Origin: an uncultured Muribaculaceae bacterium
GTDB taxonomy: Bacteria > Bacteroidota > Bacteroidia > Bacteroidales > Muribaculaceae
Length of the DNA stretch: 64,000 nt
Assembly (NCBI GenBank): GCA_910586895.1
Contig: CAJUIW010000009.1
Coordinates: 33,096-97,095 of the forward strand
Reading direction: 5' to 3'
The position numbers and the translations under genes are program-made. Position 1 is the first letter of the stretch. The number at the start of each line of letters is the position of its first letter. The notes beneath the pieces are model-generated. The model had not been told where the DNA came from and searched no databases. It worked only from the letters and a program-made list of their open reading frames with translations. Of this stretch, positions 17,290 to 27,286 are shown piece after piece.

Positions 17290-19239
17290 ATGGATAATTC
17301 AATCACACAATATGCCATAGGAGAACTCCTTGACGGACGCTATCTTTATATACCGTCCTATCAACGTGGCTACCGATGGACCGAAAAACAGGTTGGCGAC
17401 CTGCTGCGTGATCTGCTATGCTTTGCATACGATGCAAAAGCAGATAGCGATTTCTACTGTCTACAGCCAATAATAGCACGCCGTATCACTGACGAGCATC
17501 GAATTGGCGAAATTTTCAGGACTGATTCTATTGACGAACGAATCGAAAAAGGTGTATGGGAGATAATTGACGGGCAGCAACGTTTGACCACCATATACCT
17601 TCTGTACAAATATCTGATGGCCAAGAAAAACTGGGATGAGGACACTCTAAAGGAAGAGGAAAACGGTAAGGAATTGTACCATATCATCTATGCCACACGT
17701 GAAGAATCGGAATCATTTCTCAACTCCCTGTCCTTGTCAATGATAGGCAATGATGAACCATATGCAGGCAATATCGACTTCTATCACATGGCCTCTGCCT
17801 TCCGTTACATAGAAAAATGGATAAAGACTGAAGGGAAGAGGATTGATCTGCGTTACAAGCAGAGAGGCAGCCTCGACAATGTCAGAAATTCACTGTTTGC
17901 ATTATTGAACGGAATGAGGGATACCAAGGGCGGCTCCATACAGGTGCTATGGTATGAACTTGACAATGAATCAACCGGAAGCAGCATTAAGGAATTCCAG
18001 AGAATCAATACCGGCAAAATACGCCTTACCGATGCCGAACTGATCAAAGGATTGTTCCTGCTCAACAAGAATTTTGCGTCCGGCGACAAGTATATCCGGC
18101 AGTCATCGCTGGCCATTGAATGGGAATTTATAGAAAATACACTCCATGCCAATAACTTCTGGTTCTTCCTGCAGAAAAAAGGCACTGATATGCCTAACCG
18201 CATTGACTTCCTTTTCTCTCTTATATACAAGAAACACCGTCTTTCAGGTATTGCCGAAGAGGAGTGGGAGGAACATCTGAAAGAGATTGACAAGGAGATA
18301 CTTGACCCGAAGAGCAGTGTAATATTCCGTTATTACTACGATATGTTTGAAGGCAAGCAAGGAGAAGAGCTTCAAGATGCAGTAGCTACTGCATGGAAAG
18401 ATGTCATGACTGTTTTCCGCACCTTGGACGACTGGTTCTCTACCCCGGCAATATACAACTATATCGGACTCCTCAGCCAATGCGGCGAGGATATATGCCG
18501 CCTTGTAATGCACTATGATGCTATGGCAGAAACTGACACTCAGGATGATTTCATCAGCTACCTGATAGAACGTATCCGATTCTATCTCAAAGGCGTAAAG
18601 AGAGATGATGACGGCAATATAACCAACAAGTACAAGGATCGCAAGATTATATACCGTATACTGCTGACCCTCAACATACACCTGCTCAACATTCAGAACT
18701 CTCTGCTGAATTCCGACTCCGAGATCTATAAATTCCCTTTCGATGTTCTTGATGCTCAGGATTGGGATATTGAGCATATCGATTCATTCCACACCAACGC
18801 GCTGAAAAGGGATGATCTGAAAGAAGAGTGGATAAGCACCGCCATGGAGGACCGCAGGACATCACTCACTCCGGAGGAGAAAGACCTTATAGACCGTAGG
18901 CTCAGCGAACACCAACTCAATGAAGTGATTGACATATTGAAGCGCAATGCCGGCGAAGCCGATGCCGACGAAGAGATAAAGAACGGCATAGGCAACCTTA
19001 CGCTTCTTGATGCCGAGACTAACCGCTCCTATGGCAACAGCCTTTTCTGCACCAAGCGTCGTATCATCATCGACCGCATAAAGCAAGGGGTATTCGTCCC
19101 GGTTGCCACGCAATACATCTTTGCCAAGTTCTATGACGAAAAAGGCACCAACCGCTCCATCTGGTCAAAAGATGATATGGAAGCCTATCAACGCTATATC
19201 GTGAAGATGCTGAGTGATTACCTACCTGAAAGCAACTGA
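17290..19239 (+). CDS. DUF262 + HNH (DUF1524) protein, GmrSD-like
   Basis: 649 residues. The N-terminal DUF262 domain (ParB/Srx-like nucleotide-using fold) shows IPSYQRGYRW (21-30), DGQQRLTT (94-101) and FQRINTGKIRLTDAELIKG (~237-255). The C-terminal DUF1524 HNH-type nuclease is complete in outline: DIEHI (Glu495, His496), IGNLTLLDAETN (567-578) and a closing F-CTKRR. DUF262-DUF1524 fusions include GmrSD, a type IV restriction enzyme that cuts glucosylated phage DNA, so an anti-phage role is the best guess. A second DUF262 gene follows after 16 bases. No methylase lies nearby, which fits restriction of modified DNA or a self-contained system. Confidence 0.88.
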   Translation: MDNSITQYAIGELLDGRYLYIPSYQRGYRWTEKQVGDLLRDLLCFAYDAKADSDFYCLQPIIARRITDEHRIGEIFRTDSIDERIEKGVWEIIDGQQRLTTIYLLYKYLMAKKNWDEDTLKEEENGKELYHIIYATREESESFLNSLSLSMIGNDEPYAGNIDFYHMASAFRYIEKWIKTEGKRIDLRYKQRGSLDNVRNSLFALLNGMRDTKGGSIQVLWYELDNESTGSSIKEFQRINTGKIRLTDAELIKGLFLLNKNFASGDKYIRQSSLAIEWEFIENTLHANNFWFFLQKKGTDMPNRIDFLFSLIYKKHRLSGIAEEEWEEHLKEIDKEILDPKSSVIFRYYYDMFEGKQGEELQDAVATAWKDVMTVFRTLDDWFSTPAIYNYIGLLSQCGEDICRLVMHYDAMAETDTQDDFISYLIERIRFYLKGVKRDDDGNITNKYKDRKIIYRILLTLNIHLLNIQNSLLNSDSEIYKFPFDVLDAQDWDIEHIDSFHTNALKRDDLKEEWISTAMEDRRTSLTPEEKDLIDRRLSEHQLNEVIDILKRNAGEADADEEIKNGIGNLTLLDAETNRSYGNSLFCTKRRIIIDRIKQGVFVPVATQYIFAKFYDEKGTNRSIWSKDDMEAYQRYIVKMLSDYLPESN

Positions 19240-19255
19240 CTATACCTCTGCAACT

Positions 19256-21754
19256 ATGGACAATAGATATTCATTTACAGACCTGTATAATAAATCCGTA
19301 GATTATGATAAAGACACGCAGGTAAAGATTGACTGCATAGTGATTCCACGGATTCAACGGCCATACGCGCAAGGACGTACCGATGGCGTATGCACATACG
19401 TACGCAACACTTTTCTTGACGAGATATTCACCTGCCTGTGCGATGCCGGCAACAAAATATTGGATCTCAATTTCATATATGGCATTATCAGGCCGAATAG
19501 CGGCGGCTACAGGCTTGAGCTGCTCGACGGACAGCAACGCCTCACCACTCTCTACCTCCTGCACTGGTATGTGACAAATGCCGAACTTGATATGGATTCT
19601 GATGACAGCCGGCGTGTGCGTCGATGCCTGTCCAGTTTTCTCTACGAGACAAGAGATACTTCCAGTGTATTTTGCCAGGAACTGGCCCAATATAAAATCG
19701 GCCTGTCTCAGAAAAAACCGAGCGAGGCCATACGAAAGGCAAAATGGTATTTCAAGTCATTTGACCGTGACAGCACTATTTGCGCTATGCTGACCATGCT
19801 TGATGCCATACATGAACGTTACACTGCCATTGAAAACGCGGCCCTATTTCCGAAACTACAGAATCTGCAGTTCTATGTGAAGTCACTTGGCGTATTCAAC
19901 CTTTCGGAAGAACTCTACATCAAGATGAACGCACGCGGGCTACAGCTTAGCCCATTTGAGAACTTCAAAGCAGATCTTACCAATTTCATTTCCAACACTG
20001 ACTATCAGCCATATCGTACCTATCTGCCATTATATAAGAAGGATCCCGGCGAACAGGTGCCGTTTCACTTCAACTTCTCCATAAAGCTTGATGCAAAATG
20101 GGTGGATATCTTCTGGGGACGTTGCGCCGAGGATTTTGACTCGGCATTCATGAGCTTCTTCTCACGCTATTTTGCCTGCAAATATATCATAGCGAGTAAA
20201 GACAGTGTGACGGACAGAGATATGCGAGCTGACAAGAATATAAAACTGTTCTATACTACAGCCGAGGAGCGTATGGGACATAACGAATATTTCGGATTCA
20301 AAGCCTTCGGGCAGCTGCTGACAGAGCATCCTGAATATATAATCAGTCTGGACAAGGTGCTCGATATAATTTATCAGCATGATCATATCTCATCACTCCG
20401 CAGCATATATTGCAATATGAAGCCATGCTGGGATAAGAAAAATGACTCGGATGGAGATGATTTTTACTGCAACACATCTTCCAAGATCAGTCACGTAAAG
20501 CTGATTGCCTTAGGAGCAATGATTGAATATATTGAGGCTATGCCTCAGTTTGAACATGAACAGTTCAGCCAATGGATGCGGGTGGTATGGAATGTGATTG
20601 AGAACACCAACATTGACAGCCTTACCCCTGTATCATCTCTCATCCGGAAATTCTCCGCACTTATACGCTTTATTGCCTCACGAATGGAAGAGGGATTACC
20701 GTTCTACACCGCGCTGAGCGAATGGCGTAACGATACTCCGGGCGAGCGTGAGAACCGTGCTGTTCTTGAAGAGGTCGAGAAAGCCCGGCGTATAGCCGAG
20801 GACTCAGAGTGGGAGGATATCTGGACTTCTGTGGAGCGACACCCCTATTTCAAGGGAATGGTGACATTCTTCTACAGTCAGGATATGGCTATCAATGACT
20901 ATTCCCGAAGTGCAGCTCAGGCCATGATTATGTTTGACGCCAACGGTATTTCAGAAGCATTCAGGAAGGACCATCTGCTGATTCGGGCTATAGTGAGCCG
21001 ATTCAACCATTGGGACGAGCTACATCAGCTCTACATAACCGAACGTGCTGAGAACAACCGGTATCTGAAAAACATCCTCGCATCAAATGAAAAGGTACGC
21101 ACAATGCTGACCGAAGTTTTAAGACAGTCCGGTACTGACAATATCATCTGCTCGCTCCGCGACTTTATTGACCGTGCCGAACAACCTGAAGCGTGGCCAA
21201 ACGCCTCAGACATTGAGAGCGAGAGCTTCGATATGGCAGTCAGACGCCTGCGTACGGACATACGTATGTACGACTGGATAGCACAGGAGGAGCTGGCCTA
21301 CAAGGCTACATTCCGCGTGTATTACTATGCCGGCCATATCATGTTTGCCATTCCGCGCAGGCAGTATGCCAAGATAGCCCTTGACACCGAGCGGAGCCGA
21401 ATGGCTTATGACTTCCACCTCCGATACGGGTTTGAATTCGATGACCCGAACCAGCTGTCGATGTATAAAGAGTTCAATGACTGTTTCGGCAACTCAATCA
21501 CACTCAGCCAGCAGCGCAGGAATTGCACAGTATGGCTGACATTCAGCCAAATGCACGAAGTCTATTTTGAGATAGAGTGCCGGTCAAAAAGATATGCCAA
21601 GGAGCTATTGCATAGCTTTGAGGATGCAAAACTCATAGACGATGATGACAACTGGATTCAACTTCCCGCAGCCAATCATTATTCTTACCGCCAGTCGTAT
21701 GATAATATCTGTCACATAGCTGATTCAATATTTGATATCGTACCTCAGGAATGA
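19256..21754 (+). CDS. Second DUF262 protein with an unrecognised C-terminal half
   Basis: 832 residues from the ATG at 19256; a GTG at 19214 is possible but lies inside the previous gene. The N-terminal DUF262 core has IPRIQRPYAQG (30-40), LLDGQQRLTTLYLLHW (89-104) and YIKMNARGLQLSPFENFKADL. The rest lacks the HNH signature of its partner: a long helical middle (about 330-690) leads to a C-terminal domain of about 130 residues with FDDPNQLSMYKEF and VYFEIE that I cannot assign. It is not a duplicate of its neighbour outside the N-terminus. The 16-base gap implies one transcript and a joint function, perhaps sensor and effector. Confidence 0.85.
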   Translation: MDNRYSFTDLYNKSVDYDKDTQVKIDCIVIPRIQRPYAQGRTDGVCTYVRNTFLDEIFTCLCDAGNKILDLNFIYGIIRPNSGGYRLELLDGQQRLTTLYLLHWYVTNAELDMDSDDSRRVRRCLSSFLYETRDTSSVFCQELAQYKIGLSQKKPSEAIRKAKWYFKSFDRDSTICAMLTMLDAIHERYTAIENAALFPKLQNLQFYVKSLGVFNLSEELYIKMNARGLQLSPFENFKADLTNFISNTDYQPYRTYLPLYKKDPGEQVPFHFNFSIKLDAKWVDIFWGRCAEDFDSAFMSFFSRYFACKYIIASKDSVTDRDMRADKNIKLFYTTAEERMGHNEYFGFKAFGQLLTEHPEYIISLDKVLDIIYQHDHISSLRSIYCNMKPCWDKKNDSDGDDFYCNTSSKISHVKLIALGAMIEYIEAMPQFEHEQFSQWMRVVWNVIENTNIDSLTPVSSLIRKFSALIRFIASRMEEGLPFYTALSEWRNDTPGERENRAVLEEVEKARRIAEDSEWEDIWTSVERHPYFKGMVTFFYSQDMAINDYSRSAAQAMIMFDANGISEAFRKDHLLIRAIVSRFNHWDELHQLYITERAENNRYLKNILASNEKVRTMLTEVLRQSGTDNIICSLRDFIDRAEQPEAWPNASDIESESFDMAVRRLRTDIRMYDWIAQEELAYKATFRVYYYAGHIMFAIPRRQYAKIALDTERSRMAYDFHLRYGFEFDDPNQLSMYKEFNDCFGNSITLSQQRRNCTVWLTFSQMHEVYFEIECRSKRYAKELLHSFEDAKLIDDDDNWIQLPAANHYSYRQSYDNICHIADSIFDIVPQE

Positions 21755-21811
21755 CCATATCGGACATAATCACTAATGCAACGGCCAAGCCGCCAAAAGT
21801 GCGGATTGGTC

Positions 21812-21842
21812 TTTGTTTTACCGCAACTTTGCAGTATCTTTG
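21812..21842 (+). promoter_or_regulatory. Consensus promoter of the GH20 gene
   Basis: TTTG (21812-21815), exactly 19 bases, then TATCTTTG (21835-21842): a full match to the Bacteroidota consensus. Start expected near 21849, leader about 20 nt. Confidence 0.8.
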
Positions 21843-21869
21843 TACTACAAATCAAATTCATACCAATCC

Positions 21870-24206
21870 ATGAAAAAAATCTTTGTATCAGCAGCTTTAG
21901 CTTCACTCCTTTTCGGCGCATTCCCCTCTCTTTCCGCAGCCGACATAAAGGCCAATTACAATATTATCCCCAAGCCCCGCGAGGTTGTGATAAAGAACGG
22001 AGCCAGCTTCACACTCAATGCAAAAACCGTCATCACATATCCTAAGGGCAACGAAGCCCTGAAGCGTAATGCCGAGCTTCTGGCAGGATATATCAAGGAC
22101 CTGACAGGATTCGAGCTTAAGATAACGACAAAAGCTCCCAAAAAGAACTTCATAATGCTCCATGCCGATGCCAACGGCGGCGACCCGACGCAGAACCTGA
22201 CTATTGTAGGCATACAGCAGGCATTTGTTGACATCAACGGCAACTCTCCAGAGAGCAACTTCAACGCCATACAGACATTCCGTAAGTCGATTCCTGACGT
22301 TACCGGAGGCAAGGAGGTGGAATTCGCTCCCGTCACCATCACTGACGCGCCCCGCTTCACATACCGCGGCGCACATCTTGACGTGTCACGCCACTTCTAC
22401 CCCACGGACAGCATCAAGACATTCATTGATATGCTCGCTCTGCATAATATCAATAAATTCCACTGGCATCTTACCGATGACCAGGGATGGCGTCTGGAAC
22501 TCAAGAAATATCCCCGGCTCACCGAGGTAGGCTCCGTGCGCAACGGCACCTGCATAGGCCATGATTTTAGCACAAACGATGGCAAACCTTATGGCGGATT
22601 CTACACTCAGGATGAAGTAAAGGATATCATCAAGTATGCTGCCGACCGTCATATTGACATCATTCCGGAAATTGACCTTCCCGGACACATGCTTGCGGCA
22701 CTCAAGGCATATCCGGAACTCGGATGTACCGGAGGTCCTTACGAAATATGGACCCGCTGGGGTGTGGCCGATGATGTGCTCTGCGCCGGCAATGACAAGA
22801 CTCTTGAATTTATTGACGGAGTGCTCGACGAGGTGGCCGAACTGTTCCCCTCGGAATACATTCATGTAGGTGGCGACGAATGCCCCAAAGTGCGCTGGGA
22901 AGAGTGCGAGAAGTGTCAGGCCCGTATCAAGGAGCTTGGACTTAAGGACGATGACCACAGCAAGGCTGAACAGAAACTTCAGACATATATCATGACCCAC
23001 GCCTCAAACACTCTGGCCCGTCACGGCAAGAAGATGATAGGCTGGGATGAAATACTTGAGGGTGGACTCACTCCCGGTGCCATAGTGATGTCATGGCGCG
23101 GCGAAGAGGGCGGACGCGATGCTGCACGTCAGCACCACGAAGCTATAATGACCCCCACCAATTACTGCTACTTTGACTACTATCAGACAAAGCACCGCGA
23201 CGGCGAACCTGATGCGATAGGCGGTTATGTACCGGTAGAGAAAGTCTACAGCTTTGATCCCGTACCGTCATCACTCACACCTGAGGAAGCTAAGTATATC
23301 ATAGGCGCACAGGCCAACCTCTGGACCGAGTATATCCCCACATTCAGCCAGGTGCAGTATATGGAACTCCCCCGTCTGGCCGCGCTCTGCGAAGTGCAGT
23401 GGACCGATCCCTCACAGAAGGAATACAGCGACTTTGTTCGCCGCGTACCGCAGCTGATAAAACACTACAAGGCTCTTGGCTATAACTATGCCAACCATGT
23501 GTTTGATGTGACAGGCACTCTCTCACCTGATGTAGAGAAAGGTGTCATAACTGCCACTTTCGAGACAGCCGATGATGCACCCATCCACTACACTCTTGAC
23601 GGTACAGAGCCAACAGTAACATCACCTCTTTACACTGGCCCGCTTGCAATCAACCACACTGCAGTGGTGAAAGCAGCCGCTTTCCGTGAGGATGGACATA
23701 GCCGCGTGTTCACTGACAGCGTTACCTTCAACAAAGCCACGACAGCCAAAGTGACCCTCGTAAACGAACCTCACTCACGTTACAAAGGCATGGGAGGACT
23801 GTCGCTCGTTGACGGACGCTTCGGCCCCGATGCATTCAATACCGGCGAATGGCTTGGTTTCGTAGGTGCTCCCCTTGTAGCCGTAATCGATATGGGCAAG
23901 GAAAAAGAATTCAGCTCACTCTCAATCCGCAATCTTGTAGATACCCCCAACTGGATTTTCGATGCCCGCAATATCAAGGTGGAAGTATCTGACAATGGTA
24001 CCGACTTCACCGAAGTAGCTTCGCAGGATATTCCTCAGATTACGAAGCACATCGGCGAAATAATACCTCACAAGCTCACATTCAATCCCGTAAAGGCCCG
24101 CTACGTGCGCCTTACCGAGGAATGTGAAAACAGCATACCCGAATTCCACGGAGCCGGCATAGGGAAACCTGCCTTTATCTTCGTTGACGAAATAGTCATC
24201 GACTGA
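21870..24206 (+). CDS. Beta-N-acetylhexosaminidase, glycoside hydrolase family 20
   Basis: 778 residues from the ATG at 21870, which begins the signal peptide (MKKIFVSAALASLLFGAFPS) and lies just after the promoter; the frame stays open further upstream without a better start. An N-terminal GH20b domain precedes the catalytic barrel, with HWHLTDDQGWRLE and the acid pair Asp336-Glu337 in HVGGDEC. A chitobiase-type C-terminal beta domain (YTLDGTEPTVTSPLYTG, ~575) and a discoidin-like carbohydrate-binding domain (~640-778) complete it. It releases terminal GlcNAc/GalNAc, probably from host mucin or other glycans, in the periplasm or at the surface. Confidence 0.93.
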   Translation: MKKIFVSAALASLLFGAFPSLSAADIKANYNIIPKPREVVIKNGASFTLNAKTVITYPKGNEALKRNAELLAGYIKDLTGFELKITTKAPKKNFIMLHADANGGDPTQNLTIVGIQQAFVDINGNSPESNFNAIQTFRKSIPDVTGGKEVEFAPVTITDAPRFTYRGAHLDVSRHFYPTDSIKTFIDMLALHNINKFHWHLTDDQGWRLELKKYPRLTEVGSVRNGTCIGHDFSTNDGKPYGGFYTQDEVKDIIKYAADRHIDIIPEIDLPGHMLAALKAYPELGCTGGPYEIWTRWGVADDVLCAGNDKTLEFIDGVLDEVAELFPSEYIHVGGDECPKVRWEECEKCQARIKELGLKDDDHSKAEQKLQTYIMTHASNTLARHGKKMIGWDEILEGGLTPGAIVMSWRGEEGGRDAARQHHEAIMTPTNYCYFDYYQTKHRDGEPDAIGGYVPVEKVYSFDPVPSSLTPEEAKYIIGAQANLWTEYIPTFSQVQYMELPRLAALCEVQWTDPSQKEYSDFVRRVPQLIKHYKALGYNYANHVFDVTGTLSPDVEKGVITATFETADDAPIHYTLDGTEPTVTSPLYTGPLAINHTAVVKAAAFREDGHSRVFTDSVTFNKATTAKVTLVNEPHSRYKGMGGLSLVDGRFGPDAFNTGEWLGFVGAPLVAVIDMGKEKEFSSLSIRNLVDTPNWIFDARNIKVEVSDNGTDFTEVASQDIPQITKHIGEIIPHKLTFNPVKARYVRLTEECENSIPEFHGAGIGKPAFIFVDEIVID

Positions 24207-24230
24207 TAGCACAAGACAGGACAGCATAAA

Positions 24231-24268
24231 GAGAGCGGCTCTGCAAATTGCAAAGCCGCTCTCTTTTT
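24231..24268. terminator. Bidirectional terminator between GH20 and truA
   Basis: GAGAGCGGCT (24231-24240) pairs perfectly with AGCCGCTCTC (24254-24263), followed by TTTTT on the plus strand; it also lies just past the end of truA on the minus strand. Confidence 0.85.
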
Positions 24269-24285
24269 ATGTTTGTTCCTTTGGA

Positions 24286-25062
24286 TCAGATATTATCGGG
24301 TGAATAGTAGGGGTAGCGGATGTCCCAGAGATACAGAGCTTGCGGAGGCATCGACGTCCCGGCCGCGCATCGGTCACGCGCTTCTATGATACGACGGAAG
24401 TCCTCTGCGGTGATTTTTCCACGGCCTACCTCGACAAGCGTGCCTACAACAGCTCTGACCATATTGCGGAGAAAGCGGTCGGCCGTAATGACAAACAGAT
24501 GCCCTCCGCCCTCTAATGGACGCCACTCCGCTTCCGTGACATGACAGATATTGGTCTTGACATCGGTATGCAGCTTGCTGAACGAGGTGAAATCCTCCAC
24601 TTCAAGCAGCTGACGCGCCGCCACGTTCATCGCTTCAAAGTCAAGCTTCGGCGAACATTTCCACGACAGCGGATAAAAGAACGGCGACTTCTGCTCAAGT
24701 GCGTAATAATGGTATGTGCGGGACACAGCATCAAAACGCGCATGCGCATCGGCATGAACAGGAGTGATGGAGTAGACGGCTATATCATAACCAATTATCG
24801 AATTCAATGCACGGACAAGCGCTGACGTGTCGGCCAGAGGCTCCGGCAAATCAAAGTGAGCTATCATCATGCGCGCGTTGACTCCGGTATCAGTTCGTCC
24901 GGCACCCGTGACAGGGACAGGCCGGCGCAGCACTGTGGCAAGCGCTTCCTCAAGCACCTGCTGGACGCTTATGGCATCAGGCTGCCGCTGCCACCCGTGG
25001 AAGGGCGCCCCGCGATAGGCAAGATGCATGAAATAACGCTGCACGGTGTCAGTCCTTTTCAA
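24286..25062 (-). CDS. truA: tRNA pseudouridine(38-40) synthase
   Basis: Isomerises uridines 38-40 in the anticodon arm of many tRNAs. 258 residues, normal length. The catalytic motif GAGRTDTGVNA has the nucleophile Asp58; FDAVSRTYHYY and FLRNMVRAVVGTLVEVGRGK are the other conserved blocks. Its start overlaps the end of speA by 14 bases, so the two are transcribed together from the speA side. Confidence 0.95.
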   Translation of the reverse strand: MKRTDTVQRYFMHLAYRGAPFHGWQRQPDAISVQQVLEEALATVLRRPVPVTGAGRTDTGVNARMMIAHFDLPEPLADTSALVRALNSIIGYDIAVYSITPVHADAHARFDAVSRTYHYYALEQKSPFFYPLSWKCSPKLDFEAMNVAARQLLEVEDFTSFSKLHTDVKTNICHVTEAEWRPLEGGGHLFVITADRFLRNMVRAVVGTLVEVGRGKITAEDFRRIIEARDRCAAGTSMPPQALYLWDIRYPYYSPDNI

Positions 25063-26947
25063 GATAGGTATATCCGTACAGCCCGGAGCGGTAATTGCTC
25101 AGGAATTCACGACCCTCTTCAGGCGTGATTCGTCCCGCTTTCATGGAGTAGGTAACCCATGTCTCCACATTGCGCACCAATTTCTTGGCATTGAACTGCA
25201 CATAGTCAAGCACCTCAGCCACAGTCTCACCGTCGATGATACGGTCTATCTCATAACGGTCGCGGTACACATCGATATGCACAGCGTTGGTATCGCCGAA
25301 CAGATTGTGCATGTCGCCGAGTATCTCCTGATAGGCACCCACGAGGAACACGCCTAAATAATAAGGCTCACCGGGCTTCACATTATGTACGGGAAGAGCT
25401 CCGGAGGTGCCGTGGTTGGTGATGAAGTTGGCTATCTTGCCGTCGCTGTCGCATGTGATGTCCTGAATGGTGCAGGTACGGTCAGGACGTTCGTCGAGCC
25501 TGCTTATCGGCACTATCGGGAACACCTGGTCAATAGCCCATGAGTCAGGCAGCGACTGGAAGAGTGAGAAGTTGCAGAAATACTTGTCAGGAAGCATGCG
25601 GGATATCTTGCGCAGCTCCTCCGGCGGATGCTTCATACTTGAGGCTATCTCACCCACTTCGCGTGCCACCGACCAGAAGAGCTTCTCTATCTGAGCGCGT
25701 GTACGCAGGTCAAGGAGCCCAAGGCTGAACAGGTCAAGAGCTTCCTCACGTATCTGGAGGGCGTCATGCCAGCTTTCAAACAAGCGTGGCTGGCTTAGTT
25801 TGTCCCATATATTGTACAGCTCGCGTGTCAGTTCATGGGCGTCATCCTCAAGCTCTTCATTGTCTTTCCATATGGGAAGCTGCGTGGCCGCCAGCACTTC
25901 AAACACAAGAATAGAGTGATGGGCCGTAAGCGATCGTCCGCTTTCGGTAATGATGTTGGGCTGCTTGATTCCGTTCTTCGTGCATGCATCGACAAGAGCC
26001 GACACGGCATCATTGGCATACTCCTGAATGGAATAGTTCATGGAGCTTTCAGAGGAAGCGTTGCGCGTACCGTCATAGTCCACGCCAAGGCCCCCACCGA
26101 TATCCACGAAGTCAATGTTGAAACCGAGTTTCGACAGCTGGACATAGAACTGCATAGCCTCACGCAGTGCATTCTTGATACGGCGTATCTTTGTCACCTG
26201 ACTGCCTATATGGAAATGGATAAGCTTAAGGCAGCTTTCCATCTTATGCTTTTTCAGTATATCGAGTGCAAGCAACAGTTCGCTTGAGTTAAGACCGAAC
26301 TTAGACTGGTCGCCACCTGACTCCTCCCATTTTCCGGAGCCTGACGAAGAGAGCTTTATACGGATACCGATATTGGGCTCGAGCTTAAGCTTACGGGCTA
26401 CGGAAGCAATGATTTCGAGTTCATTGATTTTCTCAACGACAAGATAAATGCGGCGTCCCATCTTCTGGGCCAGCAGGGCAAGCTCCACATAGCTCTCGTC
26501 CTTGTAGCCGTTGCAGATGATGAGCGCGTTCTCATCAATATTGGTGGCAAGTACCGCATGAAGCTCCGGCTTACTGCCTGCTTCAAGACCAATATTGAAC
26601 TTTTTACCGTAACTGACTATCTCCTCCACCACAGGACGCATCTGATTGACCTTGATAGGATAGATTATGAAGTTCTGCGCCTCATAGCTGTACTCGGCAG
26701 CTGCCTGGCGGAAGCAGTTGGAAATTTTTTCGATACGGTTGTCAAGGATATCAGGGAAACGCAGCAGTACCGGTGCCGTGACATCACGCACCTGCAGTTC
26801 GTCCATCACCTCTTTCAGGTCAACGGAAGCAAATCCCTGGCGGGGCGTAACCGCCACATGTCCTTTTTCATTGATTGAAAAGTACGTCAGGCCCCACCCG
26901 TTTATATTGTAGAGCTCAGCGCTGTCCTCAATACGCCACTTTCTCAT
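25049..26947 (-). CDS. speA: Biosynthetic arginine decarboxylase
   Basis: Converts arginine to agmatine, the first step of polyamine synthesis. 632 residues, the size of PLP-dependent SpeA enzymes of fold type III. The PLP lysine is Lys99 in IYPIKVNQ; the phosphate-binding region FVDIGGGLGVDYDG and the C-terminal catalytic cysteine motif DITCDSDG are present. The ORF starts just where the N-terminus MRKWRIEDSAELYNINGWG fits family members. truA follows with a 14-base overlap. Confidence 0.95.
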   Translation of the reverse strand: MRKWRIEDSAELYNINGWGLTYFSINEKGHVAVTPRQGFASVDLKEVMDELQVRDVTAPVLLRFPDILDNRIEKISNCFRQAAAEYSYEAQNFIIYPIKVNQMRPVVEEIVSYGKKFNIGLEAGSKPELHAVLATNIDENALIICNGYKDESYVELALLAQKMGRRIYLVVEKINELEIIASVARKLKLEPNIGIRIKLSSSGSGKWEESGGDQSKFGLNSSELLLALDILKKHKMESCLKLIHFHIGSQVTKIRRIKNALREAMQFYVQLSKLGFNIDFVDIGGGLGVDYDGTRNASSESSMNYSIQEYANDAVSALVDACTKNGIKQPNIITESGRSLTAHHSILVFEVLAATQLPIWKDNEELEDDAHELTRELYNIWDKLSQPRLFESWHDALQIREEALDLFSLGLLDLRTRAQIEKLFWSVAREVGEIASSMKHPPEELRKISRMLPDKYFCNFSLFQSLPDSWAIDQVFPIVPISRLDERPDRTCTIQDITCDSDGKIANFITNHGTSGALPVHNVKPGEPYYLGVFLVGAYQEILGDMHNLFGDTNAVHIDVYRDRYEIDRIIDGETVAEVLDYVQFNAKKLVRNVETWVTYSMKAGRITPEEGREFLSNYRSGLYGYTYLEKD

Positions 26948-26984
26948 CGGCTAACAAGTATAAGAATTAGAAATTAATAAGGGA

Positions 26985-26992
26985 CAAAATTA
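26985..26992 (-). promoter_or_regulatory. -7 box of speA-truA
   Basis: On the minus strand TAATTTTG, 38 bases before the speA ATG, fits TAnnTTTG. No clear -33 box is visible. Confidence 0.45.
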
Positions 26993-27036
26993 ACAATTTT
27001 CGGCATGTAAACTGTAAAAAAATGATTATTTTTTCA

Positions 27037-27073
27037 CAAAACATGCGGCCACCGAGCAAATCAGGGTGGCCGC
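27037..27073 (-). terminator. Terminator of the 57-residue membrane protein gene
   Basis: Perfect 9-bp stem GCGGCCACC (27045-27053) / GGTGGCCGC (27065-27073), followed on the minus strand by ATGTTTTG. It ends the small gene before the speA promoter region. Confidence 0.7.
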
Positions 27074-27112
27074 CAATGCGTTATTTATAGTCAGTAAAGT
27101 AGTTGTGTAAGC

Positions 27113-27286
27113 TTATTTTGCTGATTTTGATACATATCCTACAAGTACAAGGATGAATGCCACAAGTGACAGTCCGGCACCGATTGAAGGATAGATGACG
27201 CTTGCTCCGGGAGTAAACAGAGTAGCTACAAGGAAACCAATTGCCACAATGGCAAAAATAATAGCTAAAACGATTAAAATTTTCAT
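27113..27286 (-). CDS. 57-residue two-helix membrane protein
   Basis: A small gene with ATG at 27286 and TAA at 27113. The product has two hydrophobic segments, about 3-23 (ILIVLAIIFAIVAIGFLVAT) and 33-52 (a glycine hinge, then LSLVAFILVLVGYV), joined by FTPGASVIYPSIG, and a short polar tail SKSAK. The helical-hairpin shape, in-frame codon use like its neighbours and its own terminator support a real gene. No family is recognised; such proteins often act as small membrane regulators or stress proteins, but nothing here shows which. Confidence 0.7.
   Translation of the reverse strand: MKILIVLAIIFAIVAIGFLVATLFTPGASVIYPSIGAGLSLVAFILVLVGYVSKSAK

Noticed and set aside
22386..23000. 204-codon minus-strand open frame
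   Set aside because: Lies wholly inside GH20 on the other strand and shows no protein-family features.
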